Assembly (NCBI GenBank): GCA_002317115.1
Contig: DCIP01000027.1
Location: 22,315-57,762 of the forward strand
Direction: 5' to 3'
Source: Candidatus Scybalocola fimicaballi
GTDB lineage: Bacteria; Bacteroidota; Bacteroidia; Bacteroidales; Paludibacteraceae
DNA: 35,448 nt
The notes below the pieces were generated by a model. The model saw only the letters and a program-made list of their open reading frames with translations, was not told the origin of the DNA and made no database searches. The translations under genes and the position numbers were made by a program. Below are positions 16,304-26,816 of the stretch, one piece after another. Position 1 is the first letter of the stretch. Each line of letters begins with the position of its first letter.

Positions 16304-17656
16304 TTATTTTATCCAACCTTCGTGCTGGAAGTCACACTTTTTCCAATTATCGTCAATGCGGACATATGTCTCTTTCTGCTTCTTGGCGATCCATTTGTCC
16401 AATTTCTCCTGTTTTTTGTGAGCTTCATACATCTGTTTTAGCAGTGCGAAATCGTGGCTCATGTTTGCCTTGTGAGCTTTAGTCTTGCTTTTTAGTTTGG
16501 CAATACAATACACTTGCTTTCCTGAACGGTCTACCATTAGGAATGGTTTTGACAATTGTCCTTCTTCCAAAGAGTAGATTGCTCGGCCAACTTCTTGTGG
16601 AAGCTCCTGCATCTCATGCTTAGTTGTACCTGTCTGCATGTTTGTAAGGAGTCCAGAACAGTTGCGTGTATTTTTGTCTGTAGAGTAAAGCGCAACACAC
16701 TGCTCGAAAGTGAATTTCTTATCGTTAATCACATTGGCGATACTGTCGATACGCTCTTTAGCTTTGTTCATATTCTCCAAAGACGCTTTAGGCTTAAGTA
16801 GAATATGACGTGTGTTTACTTTCTCGTCTTTTCTGTCAATTAGCTGGATCAAGTGGAATCCGAATTCGCTCTCCACAATCTTAGAGATTTTGCCTGGCTC
16901 ATACATTGCAAATGCAACGTCTGCATACTCTTTTACCAACTGACCTCTACCCATGAATCCAAGTTCACCACCTCTTTTGGCACTTTCAGTATCCTCAGAA
17001 TAGAAGATTGCTAATGTAGAGAATGATGTGCTACCGTCGTCGCAACGTTTTTGGAAATCACGTAGCTTGTCTTTAACCTCTTCAATCTCGGCTTTTGTGA
17101 TATATGGCTCAACAGTCAAGATCTGTACCTCCACTTGATTTGGAATGCTAGGTAGACTGTCTTCAGGTAGGCTATTAGCAAACTTACGGATCTCAGCTGG
17201 CGTCGACTGTATTGTGCCGACAATCTTGTTCTGCACCTGCTGAACTAGTTGCTGTGTGCGAACCATATCTTTCAATTCACTGCGGATATCCTCATAATCC
17301 TTCATGAAGTATTCAGCTAGCTTTTCTTTTGATCCAATTTGGCTGACCATGTAGCTTAGACGCATCTCCACTTGCTGGTCAACGTTCTTCTCGTCAGCAT
17401 CTATACTATCAATCTTGGCTTGGTCAAGGAACAATTTTGTAAGAGCCATCTGCTCTGGGATATAACAGTATGGATCTCCTTCGATTTTCTCTCCCTCCAT
17501 CTGCATGCGGATTTTCTGCTCCTCCACGTCGGATTTTAGAATTATTTCATCTCCGACAACCCATGCGATTTCATCCACTACATTATTGTTCTGCGAAAAA
17601 GCTGAAATAGCTATATTCAGCAAAAACAATATTGATATTAATTTTGTCTTCTTCAT
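16304..17656 (-). CDS. surA: SurA-like periplasmic peptidyl-prolyl isomerase/chaperone
   Basis: A 450-residue protein with a signal peptide ending in AFSQ (residue 22), an N-terminal SurA chaperone module (about 25-165) and two parvulin domains. The first runs from about 172 to 275 and includes FSTLAIFYSEDTESAKRGGELGF and FGFHLIQL. The second runs from about 280 to 385 (NTRHILLKP...NCSGLLTNM). The C-terminal helix (YEAHKKQEKLDKWIAKK) completes the SurA-like layout. It probably escorts unfolded outer-membrane proteins through the periplasm. Its ATG overlaps the previous stop codon by 4 bp (ATGA type), indicating coupled translation with the upstream gene. Confidence 0.87.
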   Translation of the reverse strand: MKKTKLISILFLLNIAISAFSQNNNVVDEIAWVVGDEIILKSDVEEQKIRMQMEGEKIEGDPYCYIPEQMALTKLFLDQAKIDSIDADEKNVDQQVEMRLSYMVSQIGSKEKLAEYFMKDYEDIRSELKDMVRTQQLVQQVQNKIVGTIQSTPAEIRKFANSLPEDSLPSIPNQVEVQILTVEPYITKAEIEEVKDKLRDFQKRCDDGSTSFSTLAIFYSEDTESAKRGGELGFMGRGQLVKEYADVAFAMYEPGKISKIVESEFGFHLIQLIDRKDEKVNTRHILLKPKASLENMNKAKERIDSIANVINDKKFTFEQCVALYSTDKNTRNCSGLLTNMQTGTTKHEMQELPQEVGRAIYSLEEGQLSKPFLMVDRSGKQVYCIAKLKSKTKAHKANMSHDFALLKQMYEAHKKQEKLDKWIAKKQKETYVRIDDNWKKCDFQHEGWIK

Positions 17657-18516
17657 TTTTTCTCGTTTCTGATCAAAGCTCCTGATCTGATTGCTTCATT
17701 GTAAACGTCATCTGCAAGCTTACGTAAGAAATTAGCCTTTTTCTGTTCAACCATCATGTTTTCGATTCTCTCTTTTACATATACGAATGGCTGTTTGTCT
17801 CCGACGTTGATATGATCCTGGACAATTAGAATGTAGACATTTTCTTCATCTGTGCTCTCAAAGTGATTCTTATGCTCGAATGAGTGGGTTCTTGAGATAT
17901 CAGACATTCCAAGACGCTGAACGGCTGCAATAGGAGTCCACTCACTATCAAAGTATTTCATCTTCAATCCATATTTGGATGCTATCGGCTCAATGGCACT
18001 GATGCTGATGTCTGCATACTTAAGCAAATTGTTTATTTCAGATTTTGCTTGAGATTTTACAGGCATAGTGATGAAAATACCGTTAAACAGAGTCTCGTGA
18101 GCAGTGTAAAGATCTGAGTTGTTTTTATAGAAATCAATAAGATCAGATTCTTTGATTGGATTGCTTAGCTTCTCACGAATCAATTGCTGCTGGTATTCGT
18201 AAATCATCAAAGACTTGCGATACTTTTCCACAAGCAGGTCAACTTCTTCTGTCTCTGTGATATTCTCTTCTGCTTTAAGGTATAGTAGCTCATCAACAGC
18301 CCAGTTACGGATGTAATTGTCGATATTCTTGACACTATCCTCGTAAGTCATGTCTGGAGAAAGGACACTTTTGACATCATCCTCATATAGTGGTTTGCCG
18401 TTCAACTGAACAATCGGCTCTACTCCTTTGCTGAAGTATTTACATGACGAAAAGCAGCACATTGAAAAAAGTGCTGCTATTCCGGCAAATGAAAGTATGT
18501 TTCTAGTGTGTGCCAT
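17653..18516 (-). CDS. SurA-N-like periplasmic lipoprotein (isomerase-related, no clear parvulin domain)
   Basis: A 287-residue lipoprotein with the lipobox FSSC (Cys25). It has a SurA/PpiC-like N-terminal helical module (VQLNGKPLYEDDVKS, then a long helical stretch), followed by a region where a parvulin domain would lie. That region lacks the usual HILI and GG-LG-F signatures, so catalytic activity is doubtful and it is better read as a chaperone. It starts 1 bp after the stop of the 669-residue gene and overlaps the next one by 4 bp, in a tight operon. Cys25 is followed by Lys-Tyr, not acidic residues, so it probably faces the periplasm. Confidence 0.72.
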   Translation of the reverse strand: MAHTRNILSFAGIAALFSMCCFSSCKYFSKGVEPIVQLNGKPLYEDDVKSVLSPDMTYEDSVKNIDNYIRNWAVDELLYLKAEENITETEEVDLLVEKYRKSLMIYEYQQQLIREKLSNPIKESDLIDFYKNNSDLYTAHETLFNGIFITMPVKSQAKSEINNLLKYADISISAIEPIASKYGLKMKYFDSEWTPIAAVQRLGMSDISRTHSFEHKNHFESTDEENVYILIVQDHINVGDKQPFVYVKERIENMMVEQKKANFLRKLADDVYNEAIRSGALIRNEKK

Positions 18517-18517
18517 A

Positions 18518-20527
18518 TTAATGGTTATTCACTGTTTTGTATACATCTTCTTTAATCTCGACTGGATACATTCGACGGTTGGCGTTTAGCCAATTCTTCT
18601 CCAATTCTTTTTGGTAGTCGGCGATAACCTTACCTTTCACTAATGTGTGCCACTCTGGAACTTTTGTCTCTTTTCCATAGATGAACACTAGAGGATGCTT
18701 TGGAGACTCTACTGTTGAATCTGCTGGAATTGTCTTGAAGTAGTATTTGTCCAAAATCGTACTCTCTCCAACTTTCCAAGCTCCTTTCTTTGTAAGGTAT
18801 CCATCGTCTACTTTATCCTGAACCAAGTTGTTGAAATCATATGCGTCCATATTTGGATTCTTTGCTGCAAGATCCTGAAACTCTTTCAACACTTTCTTGT
18901 TGGCAACAGAATAGATGACTCCAACCCATTTAGGCTCGTCGAATTGGTACATCTCTTTTCTTGGTCTGAAGAATTTGTTCAAACTATCCAATTTTGTCGA
19001 CTTCATACCCCAAACGTGATATTCGCTTGCTGCATACACCAATAATCCGTCGCTATACTCTCTTAACGCATAAACGAACTCTTTATTGTCTTTAGCGATA
19101 TTTTTTAGTTCTTTGTTCAATGCATCAAGGTCAACGATGTCATAAATATAATTCTCAAGATTCTCTTTGTATGTCTTGTTTGTGTCAATAGGAACATCTG
19201 TTCTCAAATAATTTTGTACAGTTATCTTATTATATGAATCATGAAAATTGAAATATTTGTTTCTGAATGATTCTGTATTAACAGTCTCTCCGTCGTACTC
19301 ATACCATATGCCGTCGATTTTCTTTATTGAATCCGGCATCTCGTCCATAGTTACATTTTTAAGTTTAGCAATCTCACACATTAGCGAGTCGTTGATCTTG
19401 AATCCACGTCTTGATCTTAGATTCTCACTTACCTTTTTCTTGATTGCTTCGTATCTGTCGCCATTCATCACTTTCTTCTTCAAAGTCTCGTACTTAGCGC
19501 TGTCAAGAGGCTCTGCAGTCTGGATCTCGTTAAGTAGGAAAATGTGGCTTCCAAATGTACCCGAGAATTTCTGGATGTCTCCAAGAGGCATCTTAAATAG
19601 TTTGTCAACAATCTCCTGAGGATACAAACCATTGTCTTTGACAAGACCCATATCTCCTTTGGTCTTCTTTGCATCTCCCCTCATAGAGTATTTCTTTGCC
19701 ACTTTGCCAAATGCCTTGCTGTTCTTGCATTTTTTGGCTATCGCAAATACAGAGTCAATGTATGTTTCTCTTGTTCCAGATTGGAAGAAAATCTCCTGGG
19801 CTCTCACTGCAATTGCTTTTGGACGGCGGTCGTGGATATATACGATGTGGTATCCAAACTGAGTTGTGAATGGCTTGCTGTATTCTCCGACTGGAGTGTT
19901 GTAAGCCTCAGTCTCAAAGTTGTAAACCATGTCGAATGCTGAAAATTCTCCAAGGAATCCACCTCTGAACGCACTACCACATTCAGAATTCTCTTTCGCT
20001 AGATCAAAGAACTTCTCTCCTTTCTGAAGTCTCTCGTAGATCTTGTCTATCTTCTGCTTTGAAGTCTCGTTCAACCCCTTGATCAAGATGTGGCTGGCTG
20101 TCACATACTCCTGCTCACGTTGGTATGCCTCCTTGATGAACTTGTCCTCCAACTCTCCTGTGATAAGGTATGGGTATGAAAGATATTTCACATATGAGTC
20201 CAACTCTTTTGTGTATGTGTTAAGCTTCAAATCTGGGAATCTCTTTGTTGCATCGTATGCTTTCAACTTGTAGTTGATGAACAATTCCTTGTAATCATCT
20301 ACACTCATAGGACCATCAAGTGAGATGCTGTTGTTCTTGTTGTACATGTACTCGAACTCTCCGCGAGTGATTGTGTCAAGTCTATATTCTTGCTTTCCCA
20401 CAACCATAAGGACTGGATCATCAGATTTGTTAAGTGTTTTCATCAAACCAGGGACATCGATATCCATTGCCGACACACTAAATCCTGCCAATGCACAAAC
20501 TGATGTTAAGTATTTCGCTATGTTCAT
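18518..20527 (-). CDS. Large periplasmic parvulin-type peptidyl-prolyl isomerase
   Basis: A 669-residue exported protein with a signal peptide ending near SVSA (residue 20). A canonical parvulin domain spans about 143-236 (ASHILIKG; GSAFRGGFLGEFSAFDMV; FGYHIVYIHDRRP). A second, degenerate one follows at about 240-345 (RAQEIFFQSG; MRGDAKKTKGDMGLV). The long C-terminal half (about 350-669) is charged and mostly helical, without a recognisable domain. First gene of a four-gene envelope-biogenesis operon, with a TAAATTTG promoter box upstream. It probably assists folding of outer-membrane or secreted proteins. Confidence 0.82.
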   Translation of the reverse strand: MNIAKYLTSVCALAGFSVSAMDIDVPGLMKTLNKSDDPVLMVVGKQEYRLDTITRGEFEYMYNKNNSISLDGPMSVDDYKELFINYKLKAYDATKRFPDLKLNTYTKELDSYVKYLSYPYLITGELEDKFIKEAYQREQEYVTASHILIKGLNETSKQKIDKIYERLQKGEKFFDLAKENSECGSAFRGGFLGEFSAFDMVYNFETEAYNTPVGEYSKPFTTQFGYHIVYIHDRRPKAIAVRAQEIFFQSGTRETYIDSVFAIAKKCKNSKAFGKVAKKYSMRGDAKKTKGDMGLVKDNGLYPQEIVDKLFKMPLGDIQKFSGTFGSHIFLLNEIQTAEPLDSAKYETLKKKVMNGDRYEAIKKKVSENLRSRRGFKINDSLMCEIAKLKNVTMDEMPDSIKKIDGIWYEYDGETVNTESFRNKYFNFHDSYNKITVQNYLRTDVPIDTNKTYKENLENYIYDIVDLDALNKELKNIAKDNKEFVYALREYSDGLLVYAASEYHVWGMKSTKLDSLNKFFRPRKEMYQFDEPKWVGVIYSVANKKVLKEFQDLAAKNPNMDAYDFNNLVQDKVDDGYLTKKGAWKVGESTILDKYYFKTIPADSTVESPKHPLVFIYGKETKVPEWHTLVKGKVIADYQKELEKNWLNANRRMYPVEIKEDVYKTVNNH

Positions 20528-20552
20528 TTCTCGTAAAATTTAATAACTTCTG

Positions 20553-20560
20553 CAAATTTA
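20553..20560 (-). promoter_or_regulatory. Candidate promoter of the chaperone operon
   Basis: The minus strand reads TAAATTTG, a TAnnTTTG -7 box, 25 bp before the ATG at 20527. A TTTG lies 25 bp further upstream, somewhat beyond the usual spacing. Confidence 0.55.
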
Positions 20561-20687
20561 TCATTTTTTTCTCTTTATTCATAATCAAAAACTAATTTGA
20601 ACCTTATAGAATAATGTTTTTAACGAATCAAATACTTTTATTTCCTTATTTTTCTGCTTTTCAACATTATTACTCAACTTTTTTTCT

Positions 20688-20695
20688 TACTTTTG
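20688..20695 (+). promoter_or_regulatory. Candidate promoter of the helicase transcript
   Basis: TACTTTTG fits TAnnTTTG. A start site about 7 bp downstream would give a leader of about 90 nt before the helicase, beginning shortly before the leader ORF at 20718. Confidence 0.5.
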
Positions 20696-20717
20696 CACCG
20701 ATAATATTTTATGCTAA

Positions 20718-20794
20718 ATGGTTTGTGGCGAGGTATGTATCACTGTTGTAAAAGGGGGTGAGGATGTTTCGGCCATAAATATAATCCTTTTTTA

Positions 20795-20795
<1 letters not shown>
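20718..20795 (+). CDS. Possible 25-codon leader ORF coupled to the helicase
   Basis: An open frame from the ATG at 20718 runs 25 codons and stops with TAA at 20793-20795. That TAA shares one base with the helicase ATG (TAATG). The peptide starts MVCGEVCITVVKGG and ends in a hydrophobic INIILF. The stop-start overlap is the classic geometry for re-initiation. A second short frame, starting at 20711 and ending at 20761, overlaps it. The leader also holds GGGGGTGAGG, so a structured RNA element is an alternative explanation. Confidence 0.35.
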
Positions 20796-22666
<1,871 letters not shown>

Positions 22667-22670
22667 TAAC

Positions 22671-22731
22671 GAAAACGAAGACGAAGACGAAAACGAAAAC
22701 AGTTTTCGTTATCGTTTTCGTCAACGTTAAT
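22671..22731 (+). repeat. Hexamer array with inverted hexamer array (hairpin) between helicase and yigZ
   Basis: Five hexamers (GAAAAC, GAAGAC, GAAGAC, GAAAAC, GAAAAC; 22671-22700) are followed by one A. Five hexamers of the opposite sense come next (GTTTTC, GTTATC, GTTTTC, GTCAAC, GTTAAT; 22702-22731). The two halves pair over 19 of 21 bp (22680-22700 with 22702-22722). The last unit runs into the yigZ start codon. There is no T-run, so it is not a classical terminator. Confidence 0.75.
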
Positions 22732-23329
22732 GATGGAAGACAAGTATCTGACAATCAGTGCCCCGGCAGAGGGATTATACAAAGAGAAGGGTAGTAAGTT
22801 TATTGCCTTTGCAATCCCTGTGTCTAATGTGGAGCAGATTAAGGAGATACTTGAGGAGAAACGAAAAGAGCATCATGATGCCAGACATGTCTGTTATGCT
22901 TATATATTAGGTGTGGATAAGGCAGATTATCGTTCCAACGATGATGGAGAACCGTCGGGTACGGCTGGACGTCCGATTCTAGGATCATTGCTTTCTGCAG
23001 GCGTGACAAATGTGTTGATTGCTGTTGTCCGTTATTTTGGCGGAACAAAACTTGGTACGAGTGGATTGATCAATGCTTACAAAGTGGCATCGGCTGATGC
23101 GTTGGAAAACGCTGAGATTATAGAGAAGACTGTAGATGAGGAGATTCATATTACTTTTGATTATTTGGTGATGAATGATGTGATGAAGATAATCAAGAAT
23201 GTATCTCCACAGGTACTCTCTCAGCAGTTTGACAACGATTGCAAAATGGTGTTGTCCATCCGTCAGGGTGGTGCTCCAAACTTGATCGAAAGGCTAAAAA
23301 AAGTGGAATCACTTATAATTGAAGACTGA
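22730..23329 (+). CDS. yigZ: YigZ/IMPACT family protein
   Basis: A 199-residue cytoplasmic protein of the UPF0029/IMPACT family. The N-terminal IMPACT domain is clear: KFIAFAIPV, HHDARHVCYAYILG, then DDGEPSGTAGRPIL and VVRYFGGTKLGTSGL. A smaller ferredoxin-like C-terminal domain follows (DEEIHITFDYLVMNDVMKIIKN). The molecular role in bacteria is not settled; eukaryotic relatives modulate translation control. The start could be the Met at 22730 or the one at 22733. The outer-membrane protein gene starts 1 bp after its stop, so they are cotranscribed. Confidence 0.88.
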   Translation: MMEDKYLTISAPAEGLYKEKGSKFIAFAIPVSNVEQIKEILEEKRKEHHDARHVCYAYILGVDKADYRSNDDGEPSGTAGRPILGSLLSAGVTNVLIAVVRYFGGTKLGTSGLINAYKVASADALENAEIIEKTVDEEIHITFDYLVMNDVMKIIKNVSPQVLSQQFDNDCKMVLSIRQGGAPNLIERLKKVESLIIED

Positions 23330-23330
23330 T

Positions 23331-23888
23331 ATGAAAAAAATCTTTATTCTGGTATTATGCTCTTTGATGGCATCTTTCGCGATGTCGCAGGAGAAGAAAT
23401 CGTCAAGTGCGGCAGATATTCTTGCTAATATATTGTCGAACACAGGAGGTGGTTATTCTTATGATACTGATGGCAACGGAAAGTCTCAGGGATTCTGGTT
23501 GAGTACTGGTTATACATTCCGTGTTGATAATAAACTATCCGTATCTCCTCGTTTGGTATACAACTGGGATAATTTCAGCTGCAAAGATGGTTATTCCGCT
23601 GAATATAAGTCTATTCGAATTCCAGTCAGAGCCGACTATTCTTTGATTAACACAAATGGTTTTGTGATTGGAGCATATGGTGGTATTGATGCTGAGAAGA
23701 TTATGAGAGTGTCAAACAACACTTATGATTTTAATGTTCGTCCATTCCAGTGTTCGGTTTTTGCCGGAGCATCAGGAAGAATTGCTAATGTTGTATCGGT
23801 CAATGTTGGCTATAGAGTAGGCTTGCTTTCTTTCTATAAAGACGGAACTGGAAGAAACAAAGGTTTTGAGTTTTCATTCAATTTCTAA
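23331..23888 (+). CDS. Small outer-membrane beta-barrel protein
   Basis: A 185-residue exported protein. The ATG at 23331 begins a standard signal peptide (MKKIFILVLCSLMASFAMSQ). After a short Ser-rich linker come about eight alternating-pattern amphipathic strands (GFWLSTGYTFRV, LSVSPRLVYNWDNF, IRIPVRADYSLI, FVIGAYGGIDAEKI, VSVNVGYRVGLLSFY), and the protein ends in FEFSFNF with a terminal Phe as barrel proteins do. This fits the OmpA/OmpW-like eight-stranded porin-family barrels common in Bacteroidetes. No ligand can be inferred. It starts 1 bp after the yigZ stop. Confidence 0.75.
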   Translation: MKKIFILVLCSLMASFAMSQEKKSSSAADILANILSNTGGGYSYDTDGNGKSQGFWLSTGYTFRVDNKLSVSPRLVYNWDNFSCKDGYSAEYKSIRIPVRADYSLINTNGFVIGAYGGIDAEKIMRVSNNTYDFNVRPFQCSVFAGASGRIANVVSVNVGYRVGLLSFYKDGTGRNKGFEFSFNF

Positions 23889-23920
23889 CGATAAAGAACC
23901 AGTTTTTGAAATAAAAAAAC

Positions 23921-23928
23921 TAATTTTG
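23921..23928 (+). promoter_or_regulatory. Candidate internal promoter before the DUF4254 gene
   Basis: TAATTTTG fits TAnnTTTG, 28 bp before the ATG at 23957. A weak inverted repeat, AGTTTTT/AAAAACT, lies just upstream (23901-23920) and could end the preceding transcript. Confidence 0.4.
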
Positions 23929-23956
23929 ACGGAGATTTTAAATAAAATTAAGGATA

Positions 23957-24565
23957 ATGAGCTTTAGTTCAGACGCAAATAAGATTTTTAATCAAGTTGT
24001 CGCAGATTATCACAAGAGCGATGATGTTGATGCACAGATGAAGAATCCGTATCAGGCAGGTACGATTGAGGCTGTGTTGTATTTGAAGAATTGGATTGAT
24101 TCAGTTCAGTGGCATTTGGAGGATATCATCCGTGATCCACAGATAGATCCAGTTGAGGCGTTGAAAATCAAGCGTCGTATTGATAAGTCTAATCAGGATC
24201 GTACAGATCTTGTAGAGAGAATCGACAGCTATTTCTTGGAGAAATATCAGATGGTAAATGTCAAGCCAACAGCTGTGATCAACACAGAGTCTCCAGCATG
24301 GGCGATCGACCGCCTTTCTATTTTGGCTTTGAAGATTTACCATATGCAGGCAGAAGTTGACCGTAAGGATGTTGACGCTGCTCATATCGAGGCATGTCAG
24401 AAGAAACTTAATGTTCTTCTTGAGCAGAGAGTTGATTTGTCGTCTGCTATTGATCAGTTGATTCTAGATATTGAAAACGGAGATCGTTATATGAAGGTCT
24501 ACAAGCAGATGAAAATGTACAACGATCCGAATCTTAATCCTGTACTTTACGCTGCAGGAAAGTAA
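23957..24565 (+). CDS. DUF4254 domain protein
   Basis: A 202-residue all-helical cytoplasmic protein matching the Bacteroidetes DUF4254 family by its landmarks: the YQAGTIEAVLYLKNWIDSVQW segment near the start, ED-IIRDP, INTESPAWAIDRLSILALKIYHM in the middle, and ENGDRYMKVYKQMKMYNDP-LNP at the end. The biochemical role is unknown. It is encoded 11 bp upstream of a GT9 glycosyltransferase, a pairing I recall as recurrent in this phylum. That suggests a part in lipopolysaccharide core synthesis (inference). Confidence 0.8.
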   Translation: MSFSSDANKIFNQVVADYHKSDDVDAQMKNPYQAGTIEAVLYLKNWIDSVQWHLEDIIRDPQIDPVEALKIKRRIDKSNQDRTDLVERIDSYFLEKYQMVNVKPTAVINTESPAWAIDRLSILALKIYHMQAEVDRKDVDAAHIEACQKKLNVLLEQRVDLSSAIDQLILDIENGDRYMKVYKQMKMYNDPNLNPVLYAAGK

Positions 24566-24576
24566 GATATATTTAT

Positions 24577-25599
24577 ATGGCAAAGAGAGTGTTGTTGATG
24601 AGATTGTCGGCGATGGGCGACGTTGCGATGACTGTGCCGGTTGTTGCGTCGTTTGCAAAAGCTTATCCCGATGTGGCTATCACTATGCTTTCAGCACCTC
24701 GCTTGCAGCCGTTATTTGAAAATATTCCCAACCTTACTTTTGTAGGAGTTGATAAGAATGGTCGCCATAGTGGAATCAAAGGCTTGTTGAGATTAAGCAA
24801 GGAGATTTCTGTTGATGGCAAGTTTGACCAGATGATTGATCTTCACGATGTGTTGCGCAGTAAGATGCTACGCACATTCATGCGTCTGAAAGGTGTGAAG
24901 ATTACAGTGGTTGATAAGGGTAGGGCAGAGAAGAAAGCGTTGGTCAACGGTAAAAACAAATTCCAGTTGAAACCAATGATTCAACGTTATCTGGAAGCGT
25001 TTGAAAAAGCTGGATTCAAATTTGATATTGATTATTCAGGCTACGATTCCGACACAGGGATTGATTTTGATGCAGAGTTGAATCTCTCATCCCATGTCGC
25101 TAATATAGGAATCGCTCCATTTGCTCAACATGAAGGTAAGATTTATCCGTTGGATAAAATGGAGAAGGTTGTTGAGAAGTTGTCTTCTCGCAATATCGGA
25201 ATCTATCTTTTCGGTGGCGGACAAAAGGAAGAGGATGTCTTCAATTCATGGGTTGAGAAATATCCCAACGTCGTATCACTTGCTGGAAAATATAAACTTC
25301 AGGAAGAGATGGCAGCGATGAAGCAGATGAATCTCATGATCACTATGGATTCAGCCAACATGCATTTGGCATCGTTGTGTGGTGTAAAAGTCGTTTCGAT
25401 TTGGGGTGCCACACATCCATATATGGGATTCTATGGATATGGTCAGAATGCGGAAGACGTGATTGTCGCCAATCTTGATTGCCAGCCATGTTCTGCTTAT
25501 GGCAACAAACCATGTAAATTTGGAGATCGACGCTGCATGATGCAAATTACACCGGAGACGGTTTGCAATAAAATTCTGAACATTCTTAAAATTGAATAA
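24577..25599 (+). CDS. Glycosyltransferase family 9 (ADP-heptose:LPS heptosyltransferase-like)
   Basis: A 340-residue GT-B fold glycosyltransferase of the RfaF/WaaF type that would add a sugar, possibly heptose, to the LPS inner core at the cytoplasmic face of the inner membrane. The N-terminal RLSAMGDVAMTVPVV nucleotide-fold start, the mid-protein GIAPFAQHEGKIYP and the C-terminal MDSANMHLASLCGVKVVSIWG donor-binding segment are typical. A Cys cluster near the C-terminus (CQPC...PCKFGDRRC) is a familiar feature of Bacteroidetes members and may bind metal. It follows DUF4254 by 11 bp and precedes trpS by 43 bp; that gap holds a small CGTTTT-GCGT-AAAACG hairpin (25611-25626). Confidence 0.85.
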   Translation: MAKRVLLMRLSAMGDVAMTVPVVASFAKAYPDVAITMLSAPRLQPLFENIPNLTFVGVDKNGRHSGIKGLLRLSKEISVDGKFDQMIDLHDVLRSKMLRTFMRLKGVKITVVDKGRAEKKALVNGKNKFQLKPMIQRYLEAFEKAGFKFDIDYSGYDSDTGIDFDAELNLSSHVANIGIAPFAQHEGKIYPLDKMEKVVEKLSSRNIGIYLFGGGQKEEDVFNSWVEKYPNVVSLAGKYKLQEEMAAMKQMNLMITMDSANMHLASLCGVKVVSIWGATHPYMGFYGYGQNAEDVIVANLDCQPCSAYGNKPCKFGDRRCMMQITPETVCNKILNILKIE

Positions 25600-25642
25600 T
25601 AGATAATTATCGTTTTGCGTAAAACGAAAACTAAGATAAATA

Positions 25643-26734
25643 ATGGAAAAAATCATATTAACAGGAGACAGACCAACTGGTAAGTTGCACCTTGGACACT
25701 ATGTAGGCTCTTTGAAGAGACGTGTTGAGTTGCAGAATTCAGGATTGTATGACAAGATTTTCATCATGATCGCCGACGCACAGGCGTTGACAGACAATGC
25801 TGATAATCCAGAGAAGGTTCGCCAGAATATCATAGAGGTAGCGCTTGACTATCTTTCTGTAGGTTTGGATCCAACAAAGTCGACAATTTTCATCCAGAGT
25901 CAGGTTGCTGAACTTTGTGAGTTGGCTTTTTATTATATGAACCTTGTTACTGTCTCACGTTTGCAGAGAAATCCGACAGTTAAGACAGAGATCAAGTTGA
26001 GAAATTTCGAGGCTAACATTCCAGTCGGCTTCTTCTGCTATCCAATCTCACAGGCTGCTGATATCACAGCGTTCAAGGCTACTACAGTTCCTGTAGGTGA
26101 GGACCAGGCTCCAATGATTGAGCAGACTCGTGAAATCGTAAACAGATTCAACCATATCTACGGAGAGACATTGGTTGAGCCAAATATTCTATTGCCAGAT
26201 AACGCAGCATGTTTGCGTTTGCCAGGAACAGACGGTAAGGCAAAGATGAGTAAGTCGCTTGGTAACTGTATCTACCTGTCTGATTCAGAGGCAGATGTAC
26301 AGAAGAAGGTTAAGTCGATGTTTACAGATCCAACACACTTGAAAGTGTCTGATCCAGGAAAACTAGAGGGCAATGCCGTCTTCACATATCTAGATGCATT
26401 CAGCCGTGATGAGCATTTCGCTGAGTTCCTTCCTGAGTATGCAAATCTTCAGGAGTTGAAAGACCACTATACAAGAGGTGGACTTGGAGATATGAAGGTT
26501 AAGATGTTCTTGAATTCAATCCTTCAGGAAGAGTTGAATCCTATCCGTGCAAGAAGAAAGGATCTAGAGAAAGATATCGAGGAAATCTACAGAATCTTGA
26601 AGAAGGGTTCAGATATCGCAAGAGAAAAAGCAGCACAGACATTGTCTGAGGTTCGTGCTTCAATGAAAATTAATTATTTCGACGACGCAGAACTAATCAG
26701 AGAGCAGGCAGCTAAATATTCAAGTGCTGAGTAA
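25643..26734 (+). CDS. trpS: Tryptophanyl-tRNA synthetase
   Basis: A 363-residue class I aminoacyl-tRNA synthetase that charges tRNA-Trp. The HIGH-type motif is HLGH (16-19), after the GDRPTGKL start typical of TrpRS, and the KMSKS loop is exact at 201-205 with GTDGKA before it. [14 protein letters not shown] forms the tryptophan/ATP site helix. The protein is slightly longer than the classical 330-residue enzyme, as in many Bacteroidetes. Last gene of the run starting at yigZ, and closed by a strong terminator. Confidence 0.95.
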   Translation: MEKIILTGDRPTGKLHLGHYVGSLKRRVELQNSGLYDKIFIMIADAQALTDNADNPEKVRQNIIEVALDYLSVGLDPTKSTIFIQSQVAELCELAFYYMNLVTVSRLQRNPTVKTEIKLRNFEANIPVGFFCYPISQAADITAFKATTVPVGEDQAPMIEQTREIVNRFNHIYGETLVEPNILLPDNAACLRLPGTDGKAKMSKSLGNCIYLSDSEADVQKKVKSMFTDPTHLKVSDPGKLEGNAVFTYLDAFSRDEHFAEFLPEYANLQELKDHYTRGGLGDMKVKMFLNSILQEELNPIRARRKDLEKDIEEIYRILKKGSDIAREKAAQTLSEVRASMKINYFDDAELIREQAAKYSSAE

Positions 26735-26746
26735 ATAAGCCATATC

Positions 26747-26795
26747 AAGAGTCAAGAATTCGAAATTGTTACGGATTCTTGACTCTTTTTTTTTA
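26747..26795 (+). terminator. Rho-independent terminator of trpS
   Basis: A perfect 13-bp stem, AAGAGTCAAGAAT (26747-26759) with ATTCTTGACTCTT (26775-26787), followed by a run of nine T. Confidence 0.92.
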
Positions 26796-26805
26796 ATAAA
26801 GTTTA

Positions 26806-26813
26806 TATATTTG
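26806..26813 (+). promoter_or_regulatory. Candidate promoter of a short leader or sRNA
   Basis: TATATTTG, an exact TAnnTTTG match, 12 bp after the T-run of the trpS terminator. It is 398 bp upstream of susC, and a separate -7 box lies nearer to susC. Confidence 0.5.
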
Positions 26814-26816
26814 CCG

